In this document: positions 48,059 through 59,391 of the stretch, one piece after another
Position numbering within the stretch: position 1 is the first letter of the stretch
How the letters are laid out: every line of letters starts with the position of its first letter
NCBI GenBank assembly: GCA_038087015.1
Contig: JASBNA010000031.1
Span: forward strand, 464,712-528,711
Direction of reading: 5' to 3'
DNA: 64,000 bases
Source: Cerrena zonata
Taxonomy: Eukaryota; Basidiomycota; Agaricomycetes; Polyporales; Cerrenaceae
Made by a program: the position numbers and the translations under genes
Notes under the pieces: model-generated
Databases searched by the model: none
What the model saw: only the letters and a program-made list of their open reading frames with translations
What the model was told of the DNA's origin: nothing

Positions 48059-48238
48059 TTGGCAATTTAATTGGTCTTTTATGCTATCATTGTTACTGTT
48101 AATCCTCTCTCAGGTCCTTACGATTCGACGAATGATTTTTGGACATGTTTTCCTATCCACCGTCGTAAATTTGATTAACAAACAATGTAACAAGATACAC
48201 GAAGAGGTCCTCGAAGTAAGGGTAAGTAAGTATTTGAT

Positions 48239-49904
48239 TTACACTATCGGTTCATCACCAGTCACTTCAGTCTCTGACCTTGCACGTTCATCCCGGATCA
48301 TCTTTGCAGCTCTTTTTGAATCCATTTCTCCTTTACGTCGACGTTTTCCAATCGATACTGACGGCTTTTGCTCGGCTTCCCGTAGCTGGCCCACCGCGAG
48401 AAATGCATCATACAGCTTTTGGTTAAAACCTACGCACTGTAGTGCAAGGAAACTGACTTTGCGTTCCCCATCGCAGTATAGTTTGCGTAATTGGGCCCGT
48501 TCGTCTCTAGTTCGAATGTTGTGTATTTCAGGTGCAGAGAACGAGGTACGAATAAGCTCTTCTTTAACCTGAAGAAAAGTGGTATAAACGTTTAGATTTG
48601 CTATTGTGTTTCTTTATCATTCAAACTCACCCCTGCAGGCAAATTTCTGAAATCGCTGGTAGGCAGTTTCCCTGTATACGCACATTTGAATGTTCCGGCG
48701 TAGTAAATGCCCTTTCCTGGCCCACGGTAGAAGACTTCCTTGGTTTGGTCCAAGAGACAGGTAAATTCGTCATTTTCCATCCACGACTGATCTCTCGTGC
48801 GATATAACGCAGAAGGAGATAGGGCAATACCATGAATATCTTCAGGGCAGTACCAGAAGACTCTTTGCGGGAGGAACAGAGTACTCCCAGGAGGGCTGCA
48901 TACCAATCCTCGTTAGTATATAAACCCAAAGAGAGAGAATAATGCACACCAAGTTACCCTTGCTTCCTACCAATCAAGGAATGCGCCATCACCAACAATG
49001 ACTAATGCAACTTAGCGTGTCATACTCACGGTTGGGAACGATAGAGAAGGATCCTTCCAGCGGTTTGAAAGACATGGAGCAAGAGTGTCCCTGCGGGGTA
49101 CGACTTCCGCAGGCTGGGGTAGACTCGCCAATTGTAGAGCGAAATCGAGCTAGACATTTTGGTAAGAAGATTTATCTATACACATCTCAGCCAAGACTGA
49201 CATCTGTCTCTCTGCCCGATGCAGCTAATATCTGTAATGCCAATCGCTCCTCAACGCACATTACGACACAGAAGAACCGTAACTCTCACCTGGCGATAAC
49301 GATTCGCTTCGGTGGTTCGACGAGCACACTCATCTTGTAGCTCAGAAACTGAATGCTCTAACGAAACGATCCTCGTAGCCTGGAGGCATTTGACGGTAGG
49401 TCAATCTGTACTACATCCAGCTTTTGGACGCAATCCTCACCTGTTCTTGCAGTAGTTCATCGGGATCGCCTCTCAAAGGGATTATCCCTTCCGGCTCCTG
49501 TGCAGGATCTCAGTCAAGCACCCCGCTATGCTGCTACAACCGCCTACCGAAGCCACCAAAGTTTCTTCATTACGCATGTTATTCGCTGCGCCTAGAAGTA
49601 AGTTATTTCCCCAGTCATGTGTCTTGGTGCCTTACGGTCTTTTCCTTAGATCACCAACTTACAACTCTTGGGCTTGGCGCGACTGGGAGTTATGCAGCGA
49701 TGTAAGATGTAGCAGTATGAGATATGAACGAGCTTACTGATACAAGATAACATCGATGGCGTTTCGAAGTGCCCTCAGATGACGACACCATTTCTTTGCG
49801 TTCCACTTTGGGAACCGCCGAGCTTTACTAGATATGTGGTTCGTATTTTTCAATATCGTCGTCCACTTCTCTAAAGCAATTTCTACATCTCTTAGGAATG
49901 CCAT
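48239..49904 (-). CDS. coiled-coil protein, tandem paralog A
   Basis: First of a tandem pair. Exons on the minus strand: an N-terminal exon (MAFLRDVEIALEKWTTI to LRALRNAIDVILYQ), then a coiled-coil exon ATRIVSLEHSVSELQDECAR with RRTTEANRYRQ. Next comes DFALQLASLPQPAEVVPRRD with LSNRWKDPSLSFP, a globular exon GSTLFLPQRVFWYCPEDIHG with YRTRDQSW, TKEVFYRGPGKGIYYAGTF and KLPTSDFRNLP, and a last exon EELIRTSFSAPEI, LRKLYCDGERKVSFLALQCV, GFNQKLYDAFLA and a Lys/Arg-rich tail. I recognise this as an uncharacterised Agaricomycete architecture (coiled coil plus C-terminal globular domain) without known function. Some middle exons near 49400-49720 are uncertain. An alternative start lies at 49949. Paralog B reads in the same direction just upstream. 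Confidence 0.6.
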
Positions 49905-50220
49905 TTCCGGTGTCTGAAGACACCTGTTTACAAGAAAACGAAGAGTCAAACACAGACATATTAAATTGCTTTTCGATTCATTATAAATGGTGCATGAGAA
50001 TGCGGCAAGTATTGACTCATTCGGCTCTTGAAAGGTACGTATACCCTAATCAGTTTCATGCTATTATTGCTATCGTTAAGCCTTTCTCAGGTCTCTGCCA
50101 TGCGACGAATGAAAATCAGACACACTTCGTACATTGACTAGTTCGAAGTTGCCGGCTCAATGAAATAGACGTAACAAGATATCAATATATTCGAAAGCAA
50201 ACACCTACAAGTACATTTCT
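49905..50220. other. intergenic, duplicated 3' flank of paralog B
   Basis: Sequence at about 50070-50115 (TTTCTCAGGTC then GCGACGAATGA) matches the region just after paralog A at about 48105-48135 (CTCTCAGGTC then TCGACGAATGA). The tandem duplication therefore included the 3' flank. Confidence 0.5.
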
Positions 50221-52021
50221 TCATATCATCAACTCATCACCAGATGCTTCAGTCTCAGACCTATCACCACCCTTCATCATCTTTGCAGCTCTCCCCGTGT
50301 TTGTCTCTTCTTGACGTCGGCGTTTTGCAGCCGATCCCGTTGAACCTTGCTCCACCTCTCGTAACTGTGGTGGACGTGCGGCGAGTAATGCATCGTATAG
50401 CTTTTGATTGAATCCTACGCATTGTAGGGCGAGGAAAGCAACTTTGCGTTCTCCGTCGGTGTAGAGCTTGCGCAATCTTCCTCTTTCCCCAGGGACGCCA
50501 GCCATCTCAGGACGCGAGAATGAAGTCCGAATGAGTTCTTCTTTAATCTGGCATAGGGTTCGCGAGGAAGATCGACCATCAATGTCTCGTTATCACCGAA
50601 ATAATCGAGTACCCACCGCTGCTGGCAATTTTTTGAAGTCGACACTGGGAAGCTCTCCTGTGTAGGCACACTGGAACGTACCCGCGTAGCATATATAGTG
50701 GCTAGGTCCACGATAGAAGACCTCTTTGGTTTCGTTTAGAAGGTAAGTGAATTCATCATTGGCTGTCCATATCTGATCACTTGGGCGGTATAGGGCCGAA
50801 GGAGCGAGGGCGATCCCATGAACGTCGTCGGCAAAATACCAGAAGATACGTTGGTTGAGAAACAGAGTGTTTCCAGGAGGGCTGTGTTGTATCAATATCT
50901 ATCAATACGAGGATAAAACAGGAGTCAACAACGCATACCAGACTGCTCTTCCTTCCTATGCATATCGCATGAATGCCTTGTCAACGAGGTTATGGGTTAT
51001 CATAGTACACTGTACTCACTGCAGGGAATGCAATTGCAGGGTCCTTCCATCGCTTGGAAAGACATGGAACCAACGTGTCTCTAAGGGGTACATCTTGCAC
51101 AGGCTGTGGTAGACTGGCCAAAGTGATGGCGAGATCAAACTAGTGTTTTCGGTAAGTTGGGAATTCTTCGCATTCAAATCCCAAGCTTACATTGAACTCT
51201 TTTCTGGTTGCGGCCAACGCCTATGGTATCACCCATGTCATTTATGAACGAACACAATAAAAAGGAACCGTTGTGTTCCTCACTTGGCGGTAAATCTTTA
51301 CTTCGGTTGTTCGACGAGCACACTCATCTCTTAGTTGAGAGAGCGATTGTTCTAATGAACCAATCTTTGTAGCCTGACGAGATTAAACGGTTGGGTTCGG
51401 CCTACACGCCCAGCTTATTATTATTCGCCTCACCTGTTCCTCCAACAAGTGATCATCATCGTCTCTCACAATAACTACGTTCCCTACGTCCTATATAACG
51501 AGGACCTCAGCGGATGTTACACCATGATTGAATTAGACACACTATACCTTACAACTACAACCGCCAGCAGAGTCGATCAAAGTCTCTCGTTCATCACGCA
51601 GCGCCTCTAGTTCTGTCTGCAGTAAGCTGTTCCTCTATTTTCGGGGTGTCGGTACTCCAAGGCACAAACAAAAGATCAGAGTCGTACCTGACTTTCTTTC
51701 TCTAGGTCTGCCGTAGTTTGCTTGAGCTTGGCCTCGAGGAGCTTAAACAGCTCTGGCCCTAGGCTGGCGTCTGATAATAAACTATCCATACGGAGATAAA
51801 ATGACAATACGGAGGAAACTGTATTTTTGCGATCGTTTAGGACACTTTCAGTTGCAGTCGTGGAGGAGGTATGGAACAAGGTCAACACGAGCTTGCTGAT
51901 ACAAGATAACATCGATAGCGTTTCGAAGCATCACAAGGTGACGTTTCGACGCCTTCACAAAGTAATGGACCTTCCACTCTAAGAACTATTCAGTACCTTG
52001 TCTCTTCTCTTTAATTGCCAT
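50221..52021 (-). CDS. coiled-coil protein, tandem paralog B
   Basis: Second of the pair, with matching exons: KASKRHLVMLRNAIDVILYQ near 51900-51955, a coiled-coil exon MDSLLSDASLGPELFKLLEA with KLKQTTADLEKES, QTELEALRDERETLIDSAGG, and ATKIGSLEQSLSQLRDECAR with RRTTEVKIYRQ. These are followed by FDLAITLASLPQPVQDVPLR with LSKRWKDPAIAFP, GNTLFLNQRIFWYFADDVHG, TKEVFYRGPSHYICYAGTF, LPSVDFKKLPA, and EELIRTSFSRPEM with LRKLYTDGERKVAFLALQCV and GFNQKLYDALLA. The tail KRRRQEETNTGRAAKMMK is basic and could be a nuclear localisation signal. Identity to A is high in the C-terminal domain and lower in the N-terminal coil. The 5' end is uncertain: the first exon (MAIKEKRQ at 52021) is short and its splice poorly supported. 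Function unknown. Confidence 0.55.
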
Positions 52022-53015
52022 TTCAACTTGACAGCAATCCCCTCCTCCCTTGCAAGGTCGATGTGGGAGAATGAAGCGCCAAACGAGGACACGCGGTGAT
52101 CATGGTGCACGAGAATATGGTAAGTCGTGACCTCAAATGAATTTAATCGGCTCACTATGGCACTTAATAGGAAAGGTTTCGTCATCTCAACTTATATATG
52201 GCAGCTAACGCAGTTATGTATTTCACAACATTGTCATCCCGCGTAATCTATGATGCGCTCTACATAACTTGACGTTGGGTATCAGAAATGGTCCATCAAA
52301 TTCCATTCTTCTCTCACACAGGTTTCACCGCTCAAGTGTGTGGTATGATCACCGGGAAGTCAATTCGGCCCCATGGCTATCATAGAAGTTCCACAGAACA
52401 ATCATGTTGTTACAATTCCATCCATATCAAGAAGCCCACTATACAAGTCAGGCGGGGACCATTTCAAGAAAATTATGTCTTGTATGTGGGAGATACTACG
52501 TCCGTTGATCATCTTCTCAGAAATTGATACCTATGTTTCAGTTGTGACTTATCAGGCTATTTACCCACTGAAACCGACCCTGAGAATATATTGCAAGGAA
52601 CATAACTCAATGGGGATATGATATTTTATTCGTGAGGCATGTCTTATGTGTTGTCAGGTGAGTAGTGCACACAAAGTTTGCGGTCGTCAGATGTCCTATT
52701 CGGCAGCTGGCTGAAAAAGTATTCGGTTCTAACAACTATCAGTATAGGTTTCAAGGACACATCGAAGCACATATAAGATGCACGACTGGAAGTTGACATA
52801 AGGAGATGTTTCGTACGAGATCTAGTCAAGTATTCGATAATGATCCTTGGAGTGCTGTCATACTCCATTGACGTACTCATTTCCCGCAGATAATCCGACT
52901 CGGGCGTTGCAGATAACGATCATAGTCCTGAAACACATCTCAGATCTCCTGCGGTCAATGCTTTTATACTTCCCAATCCCCACTCTTCAAGCCCGCCCAC
53001 TCGATCGAGGACCCA
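52022..53015. other. intergenic, nothing recognised
   Basis: About 1 kb between divergent genes. Short frames only; presumably promoter sequence for the coiled-coil paralog and the P450. Confidence 0.4.
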
Positions 53016-55259
53016 ATGTTTTCCCTATCCCACCCAATCTCAGTAGCCATCGTTCTATTGGCATGCACCGCGGTATATCTTATGCACCTTGCGTTTCGAG
53101 GTCGCAACAAAGTCTCTTTGCCTCCTGGGCCACGCAAGATCCCAATTCTGGGAAACGTGCATATGTTGCCCTTTGAGGGCCAAGAACATACATTTGCGGA
53201 ATGGGGCAAACGATACGGTAGTATTCAATTTTCGAAATCATATTTTTTTGGCTCTGACATATTTTGCCAGGCGATGTGATATACGCTAAGCTATTCAGGC
53301 GAACCACTATTATCGTCAATTCCTTCAATGCTTCTCGCGATCTCATGGATAAGCGTAGTGGAAATTACTCTGACAGGCCGCCTTTCATACTTCTCGGGAT
53401 GTAAGTCTTCTTAAAACCCGAAACCTGATTTCTTTGACATAACTTTATTTAGGATGGGATGGGAGAAGGTGTTGAACCTTTTGCCATATGGTGATGAGTT
53501 TCGGAAACAGCGCAAATGGGTTCAGGATGCATTTCAGTCAAAGAAATCCCTACAGAACTATCGACCATTGCAACAGCGAGCCGTCGTTGAGCTTCTCAAT
53601 CGTCTGCTTGATAACCCGGGCTCGTTTGATGCCCATTTCACGAGGTAAGACTTTTAACGGGTAGCCCTATCTCGTACCTAATTGAGTCGACCTCAGGTAT
53701 CTAGCATCTATTATTATGGAGATAACATACGGTCACCGTGTAGTTAACGAGGGCGATAAATTTGTCGGGATAGCGGAAAGAGCCACAACGGAGACTGCTC
53801 TTATCGGAAGGTGCAGTTTCTTCTTTACCGTGGCGGTTTAGTGCTAACGGACCAACTGAACTTGACAGTGCGGGTAGCATGCTCGTTGATTTCTTTCCTA
53901 TCCGTAAGCAGGAAACCTCTCAACCTATCCATCGCTGTGCTCATATACACTGTTCCTTTTAGTGAAACATTTCCCCAGTTGGATGCCCGGTGGTCGGTTC
54001 AAGAAAAAAGTAACGCACGCCAGAAAGTGTATTCGGGATATGTACGATGTACCGTACAATATGGTACGCGAAAAAATGGTAGGGCATACGACTTCTTGGA
54101 CTTCATCGGTTATGTACTCTAAATGCGTAGGCATTAGGTGTCGCCTGGCCTTCGTTTACTTCATCTCTTCTCGAAGAGTGCATCACGGATGGAAAACTAT
54201 CTCGAAATGACGAAGATAGTATCAAGGGGGCTGCCGCAAATCTCTATGGTGGTGAGTCATTCAGTCCTTACCCCATACATATTTGGCTAATCGTTCATAT
54301 TAGGCGGAACAGAAACGGTGTGTGACGTGTGATCAAAGTCAACGAGTGAACCATGTCATGACTCCGGATTGCAGACCGCTACTGTACTCACAATCTTCGT
54401 TCTTCTCATGGTGACACATCCACATGTGTACAAACGTCTTCAGGAGGAGATGGATAAGGTGATCGGGTCCGAACGTCTGCCAGATTTTGATGATAGACCA
54501 CATTTACCTTTCCTGGATGCTACAATCAAGGAGACCTTGAGGTTTGATTCTCACCTAACTACTTAGAGTACTGTTAACGTTTTCGTCTAGGTGGCATACT
54601 CCTGTACCACTAGGTTAGTCCTTTCCATATTTCCTCACGGCTTCTTATAAACGGACGAGATAGGAGTGCCACACAACTCTATGAAGGAAGATATCTACCG
54701 ACAATATCGTATTCCAGCAAATTCCATGATTATTAGCAATATCTGGTAGCATCGAATATTTTATTAGGGGGGGAAATTATCTGACTGTTTCTCGCAGGGC
54801 TATGTCCCAAGACACCGACTTCTTTTCTAGTCCGGAACTATTTCTTCCAGAAAGGTACATGGACGATACGGCCATCCTCAATCCCAAGGAGTTTGTATTT
54901 GGGTTTGGACGAAGGTATTTCTAGAACCTCTTGAAGTCCTTGGACTATGCGCTGACGATCGTAGGCGGTGTCCCGGAGTGGATTTCGCTGATGCAAACTT
55001 GTTCATTGTGATCGCCAATATGATCGCTACCATGGACATTTCCAAGGCGAAGGATAATGATGGCCAGGAGATAACGCCTCCTTACGCTTTCACATCGGGG
55101 TTCGTTAGGTATGTCACGTACCACGTCCAACCATCCTCAAATTGATCGTGGTTATATAGCCGGTCGTACCCCTTTCGGTGCCGTATTGCTCCGCGTACAG
55201 CGAAGGCTGAAAGTTTGATACGCCAGATGAGAATCGCGACAGAATCTGTCGAGACCTGA
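53016..55259 (+). CDS. cytochrome P450 monooxygenase
   Basis: About 500 residues from 14 exons, including two micro-exons. N-terminal membrane anchor (ISVAIVLLACTAVYLMHLAF) followed by LPPGPRKIPILGN. Then come YSDRPPFILLGM, GDEFRKQRKWVQDAFQS, VDFFPILKHFPSWMPGGRFK and the I-helix NLYGGGTETTATVLTI, of which GGTET comes from a 14-nt exon at 54304-54317. These are followed by FLDATIKETLRW (ExxR), WHTPVPLGVPH, FLPERYMDD and the heme loop FGFGRRRCPGVDFADANLF with the thiolate Cys. The last exon gives YPFRCRIAPRT and ends VET-stop at 55257-55259. All parts join in frame, so it is likely active; resembles the large basidiomycete P450 families acting on xenobiotics or secondary metabolites. Substrate unknown. 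Neighbouring genes do not suggest a biosynthetic cluster. Confidence 0.9.
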
Positions 55260-55906
55260 TTTTCTGTGTTATCTTGTACACAATGTATGGACTTATACCC
55301 TTTTTATGGACGTAGACGAATGGTCTGTGGTTTACTGCATGTTTTCCACCTAAACAAATCTACAAAAGTTACGTATGAAATCTTTCTGAAACTAGGACAT
55401 TGCCGCGGCGCTCCTGAATGTCAATCCACGACCTCAATAGCAATTGGTCTCATGAAGATGCCTAGCTAGCTGGTAGCATTTACCACGTCGCTTGCGTGTC
55501 TAAAACGCACGTCATCGATTATCAACACACCCGCAGGAGGTAATTCTTGGTCTATCCCTGGAATCGGAGAGGATCTTCGACGGATGAATCAGGTAAATCT
55601 CTTGCGCTTCCGAGTCGGTGTTACCATGAGATCAAAACGACAGGGAACCTCTAAGAACTAGTCTAGTTCTCTTTGCCTCCATGCATAAAGTCCATCAGTA
55701 AGTTACGTCTCGTGTCCAAATTTACGTTCGAAGTCTATCGCAATGGTCACTCTATTGGCACAGAACTACCGAGAATAGCCGGGCGATATAAACAATGGAA
55801 TATGGTCTCCCCTTTGGCCAACGGCCTCTGTTCGTCTTCTAGGTATGTTCCGTTGCCTCCTCACCTACCATTTCCTTCCATACTGATGTCCGTAGCAAGC
55901 TAGAAG
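55260..55906. other. intergenic, nothing recognised
   Basis: About 650 bp with short frames only. A short stretch near 55530-55600 reads PAGGNSWSIPGIGEDLRRM in one frame, which I could not assign. Confidence 0.35.
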
Positions 55907-56704
55907 ATGTATCACACCAGTTTTCCAGACCTGCCTATTGAAATGCATTACAAGGTCATGGAGCACCTCGATAATGATACCAAAACCCTACATGCATGTT
56001 CCATGACAAACAAGACATGGCTATCGATAGCCCGTACTTTCACGTTCCGAGAAATCGCTCTCTCCACATACAACGTTTCCGCCCGCTTCCACAGGCTAAT
56101 GAGACGAAATCCCGATTTAGGGTTCTATATCCGTGCGATTCGACTTCGCCCTTGCGAGGTGTATGATGGTCGTAAAGAAGAAACTTTAAGACTCCATGCA
56201 TACCTCCCAGCCGACGTTGCAATGACCTTACGTAGCGTACAGAAACTCAGCATTGAAGGAATCCACGTATGGTCGACAGATGACTTCGACATATTGACGA
56301 TGCTACCATCTGTAGTGGAGTTGTCTATGGCGAATTGTAGCTTCATGCCCCGCGAGCTATATCCAATCATCAATTCGCTGCCCGGTCTACGTATCCTCCG
56401 AATTCGATTATGCATGCATTGGACCTCATCGGTGCCGGAAGAAAACGCGGATATGCAAGCTATAACGCCTGTAATAGAGAAATTACATTTCTCCTGCTTG
56501 GCACCCCCATTTGACGCAGCCACTAAATTCATTCGATGTCTGGCGTTCAGCGATCACTCGAAGGCACTTGATGATGTTCGCATATGTATAGGGAGTCGGA
56601 TCTTTTCCACCAGTAATAACACTAGCTCGAGTCTGCGAGAATTTGTTGAGGAGACCCGCAGTTCGCAAAGTGTTTCAAACCCTTCGCTACATTGTGAGTT
56701 CTGA
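55907..56704 (+). CDS. short F-box protein
   Basis: Single 265-codon frame beginning MYHTSFPDLPIEMHYKVMEH with the F-box continuing THACSMTNKTWLSIAR-like (actual: LHACSMTNKTWLSIARTFTF). After it come FHRLMRRNPDLGFYIRAIRL, VAMTLRSVQKLSIEGIHVW, LPSVVELSMANCSFMPREL and LPGLRILRIRLCMHWTSS, an LRR-like region. It stops at HCEF. Basidiomycete F-box proteins of this type usually run 350-500 residues, so this one may be truncated or continue in an unrecognised exon. Predicted SCF ubiquitin-ligase adaptor; target unknown. Confidence 0.65.
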   Translation: MYHTSFPDLPIEMHYKVMEHLDNDTKTLHACSMTNKTWLSIARTFTFREIALSTYNVSARFHRLMRRNPDLGFYIRAIRLRPCEVYDGRKEETLRLHAYLPADVAMTLRSVQKLSIEGIHVWSTDDFDILTMLPSVVELSMANCSFMPRELYPIINSLPGLRILRIRLCMHWTSSVPEENADMQAITPVIEKLHFSCLAPPFDAATKFIRCLAFSDHSKALDDVRICIGSRIFSTSNNTSSSLREFVEETRSSQSVSNPSLHCEF

Positions 56705-57166
56705 ATTTCTCGGCTTTCATATCTGACAGACCTACGTATTAACATCAGAACTGAACCATAGTAACGTCACCCAACAAGCCCATTGTAGATAACATAGCAA
56801 TCCTTGCCGAATTTTTACGGAATACTCGGAGATAATGTCCCTAGAGTTGTTGCTGCAGTAGCTTGCTAAGAAAGAAAGAGAGATATTATGGAATCTTTTG
56901 CAGTAATATAAATCGTGTAATCAACACAACATTACATACTAAGTGTGGGAACGCGAATGACAGGTATGTATTTCTACATTAGAGTACTAATACCATCTCC
57001 TATAGGTTATCTAGGAATATCTATTAATTTCTCGACGCTAGTATTAATATCAATCACTTAGTATTATTAGTTATAGTAATATTATATGATTATATCTAAT
57101 AGACTAGCAGGGACTGCTTGAAATTGATTTATATTTTGGTACGGCATTGCTTTCTTTACTACTTCC
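56705..57166. other. AT-rich intergenic region
   Basis: The stretch at about 56880-57140 is clearly richer in A/T than its surroundings, with many TAATATTA-like words. No gene or inverted repeat recognised; presumably 3' flank and promoter of the LRR gene. Confidence 0.45.
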
Positions 57167-58859
57167 ATGTCGTTTTGTTATGATTCAGATGCTTCATTAC
57201 CCTCGTCACCATCTTCTTCACCTTCGTTTGGACCTATTGACTCGTCTCCACTGTCTTCACCGAATTTAAATCCACTTTCAAGCCCACCTCCATCCCCAGG
57301 ATTAGTTCACCCATTTGCCGCCTCCGCCAAAGCAACAAGACGTCCAAAGCTCTATGAAAAGCGCGAACAACGTCGTCTAGCCGAGTTAGATGCCTTTGAC
57401 CATGAATTCGACGCGTCGTGTACGCGCCTGGATGATGACCTCGATGATTTCCATTTGAATCCCATCGAAAAGTCCTCTATGACAGATTCGTGTAGCGAAA
57501 GTGGAGACACCGAGTTCGACGAAAATGAACGTTGGGCTAAAAAGATATCTGAGGCTATCGACGAATGCAATGGTATTATTGACTTGAGGTACGTGGTCGA
57601 CTTGGTCACACGAGCCATACAACTATTCATCTGTAGTCATATTCCCGTAGTCATACTGCTGGTTCTCCCAAAAGTCGTCTGACCGCGATACCGCCAAGTA
57701 TCGGCGATCTGGCAAATTTCGTTGCACTTCCAGATGCATCTCGTTTTGTGAACCCAAATCAAAGCGTCGAATTCTTGGCACCTAAGCGAACGATGTTGCG
57801 TGCTGCCACAGCCCCCGCTCGTTCTTCATTCCACTCTGTTGGGTCAGGTCTCGCCAAAGCTAGTTCATTTGCTTACGCGGCCACTATCCGTCGACCAGGC
57901 GCAATTCACTTATTTTTGGCTAATAACCAAATTCAATATATGCCCCCTGAGCTATTTTGGGTTCAAGGCTTGGTAGTTCTAAGTCTCCGTAAGCTTTATT
58001 GCTACTAAAGATATTATATATCTGATCAATTGAGGGTGACACAGGTGGCAATTGTTTGACGAGCATCCCACCCCAGATTGCCACCCTTCGGAATTTGGAG
58101 CAACTCAATATCTCAAACAACCAGATCCCTTACCTTCCTGCGGAGATTCTGGGAATGACGCTCCAGTCCCTTACTCTGGACATGAACCCATGGCTTCATC
58201 CTCCCACCGATGTTCCTCGTGATCCACATACAACTAGCCCCATTGTTTCGCCAACATTGACACACTATGTGATACCCTCCTTAAAAGAGTTCATTCACAG
58301 GGTGTTGTTCTCTCCGACGGAGGAGTCTGGTACTGAAGTGGCACTTGAAAGCATGGGAGGATCAACTGCACTTCCAGATCACTATCCCGCCCATCTGTGG
58401 GATGAGCTTCATCGGTGCGCTGCACAGATCATTCCTAAGCGCGACATCGATATGCACCCCTCACCATCAAAGAGAACCCGTAGACAAAAGTCATACGATC
58501 ACGAATTCTCCTTCCTTTCGCGAGCTGCTGAGAAACGTCGGGTGGATAATTCGGCGGTGTGTTTTGGCGTTGGGGAGTGCCCGAATAGCTCCCATGAGAC
58601 GAAGAGAATATTCGTTCGTCCTGCCGAAGAGCGGCATACGTGGGAACGCATGATTGCTGGTCATCATATGCCCTTTCCCGGTGTTCCAGTTTTGTGGAGA
58701 GGATGCTCACGGGGATGTTTGGATTTCCTTCAACCTATCCCTATCGATGACAAAGACAAACGGGCGGGCCTGGTGGAGAAAGAAGAGGTGGGTGGAGATG
58801 ACAGCGTTCAGATGGTGGATCTAGAATCGTTAGATGGTGACGATTCAGAATTTGAGTAG
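57167..58859 (+). CDS. leucine-rich-repeat protein with disordered N-terminus
   Basis: Three exons: 57167 to about 57590, about 57652-57989, about 58047-58859. The N-terminus is Ser/Pro-rich (LPSSPSSSPSFGPIDSSPLS) and then acidic/basic (YEKREQRRLAELDAFDHEFD). LRR units follow: RLTAIPPSIGDLANFVAL, HLFLANNQIQYMPPELFWVQ, LTSIPPQIATLRNLEQLNIS and NNQIPYLPAEILGMTLQSLT. The C-terminal domain has a helical part (YVIPSLKEFIHRVLFS) and a Cys/Trp-containing end with FGVGECPNSSHETKRIFVRP, ERHTWERMIAGHHMPFPGVP and VLWRGCSRGCLDFL before an acidic tail ending DGDDSEFE-stop. This combination occurs as a fungal LRR protein of unknown function; I give no name. Frames and splices are consistent, so it is likely intact. 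Confidence 0.75.
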
Positions 58860-59391
58860 GTTCACGATCTTTTACTTCATTTCATTTCTTGGAACAATGC
58901 ATACGCACATGTACTATATATCATTCATTCCCGCTCACACATTCCTAGCTCTGTATCTAGCATGACCTTTCAGTAATTGTTGCGCATTACATACTATGAT
59001 CCAAAAAAATTGACACCCATCTGGATTGTGGAAGAAGGACTTTGGAGTTCGATAACCGAACCTGTTTATAAAGGCGCAGTTTGCTTCCCTTCATTTATTT
59101 GGCGACTTTTTTCTACTTGAACTATGGCATAGGAGGCTACATAGCTCAGTAGAAGCTGAGAGGCATTGGTAGAGCTGTCTGCTCCTATACTTACACCCAT
59201 AACGATTCTAGTGCCCCGAACTACAGCACCTTCCTAATTAGACAACATCAACTGCTCTCACCTTCAAGTTGGATTGGTAATGTCGCACGCCAGTTTAACT
59301 CATACAACAACCGAGACTATAGCTTGAACTTACCTTCCGTTTCTCCGAGGCCAAGGAGACGGTACAAATCTGTCACAGCCTTGGCTCACAG
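58860..59391. other. intergenic, nothing recognised
   Basis: About 530 bp. A stretch near 59140-59180 (ACATAGCTCAGTAGAAGC) looks superficially tRNA-like but has no pairing T-arm or acceptor stem. Confidence 0.4.

Noticed and set aside
59140..59180. tRNA-like string near the F-box gene.
   Set aside because: Lacks a T-arm and a pairing acceptor stem, unlike the complete tRNA at 33181.
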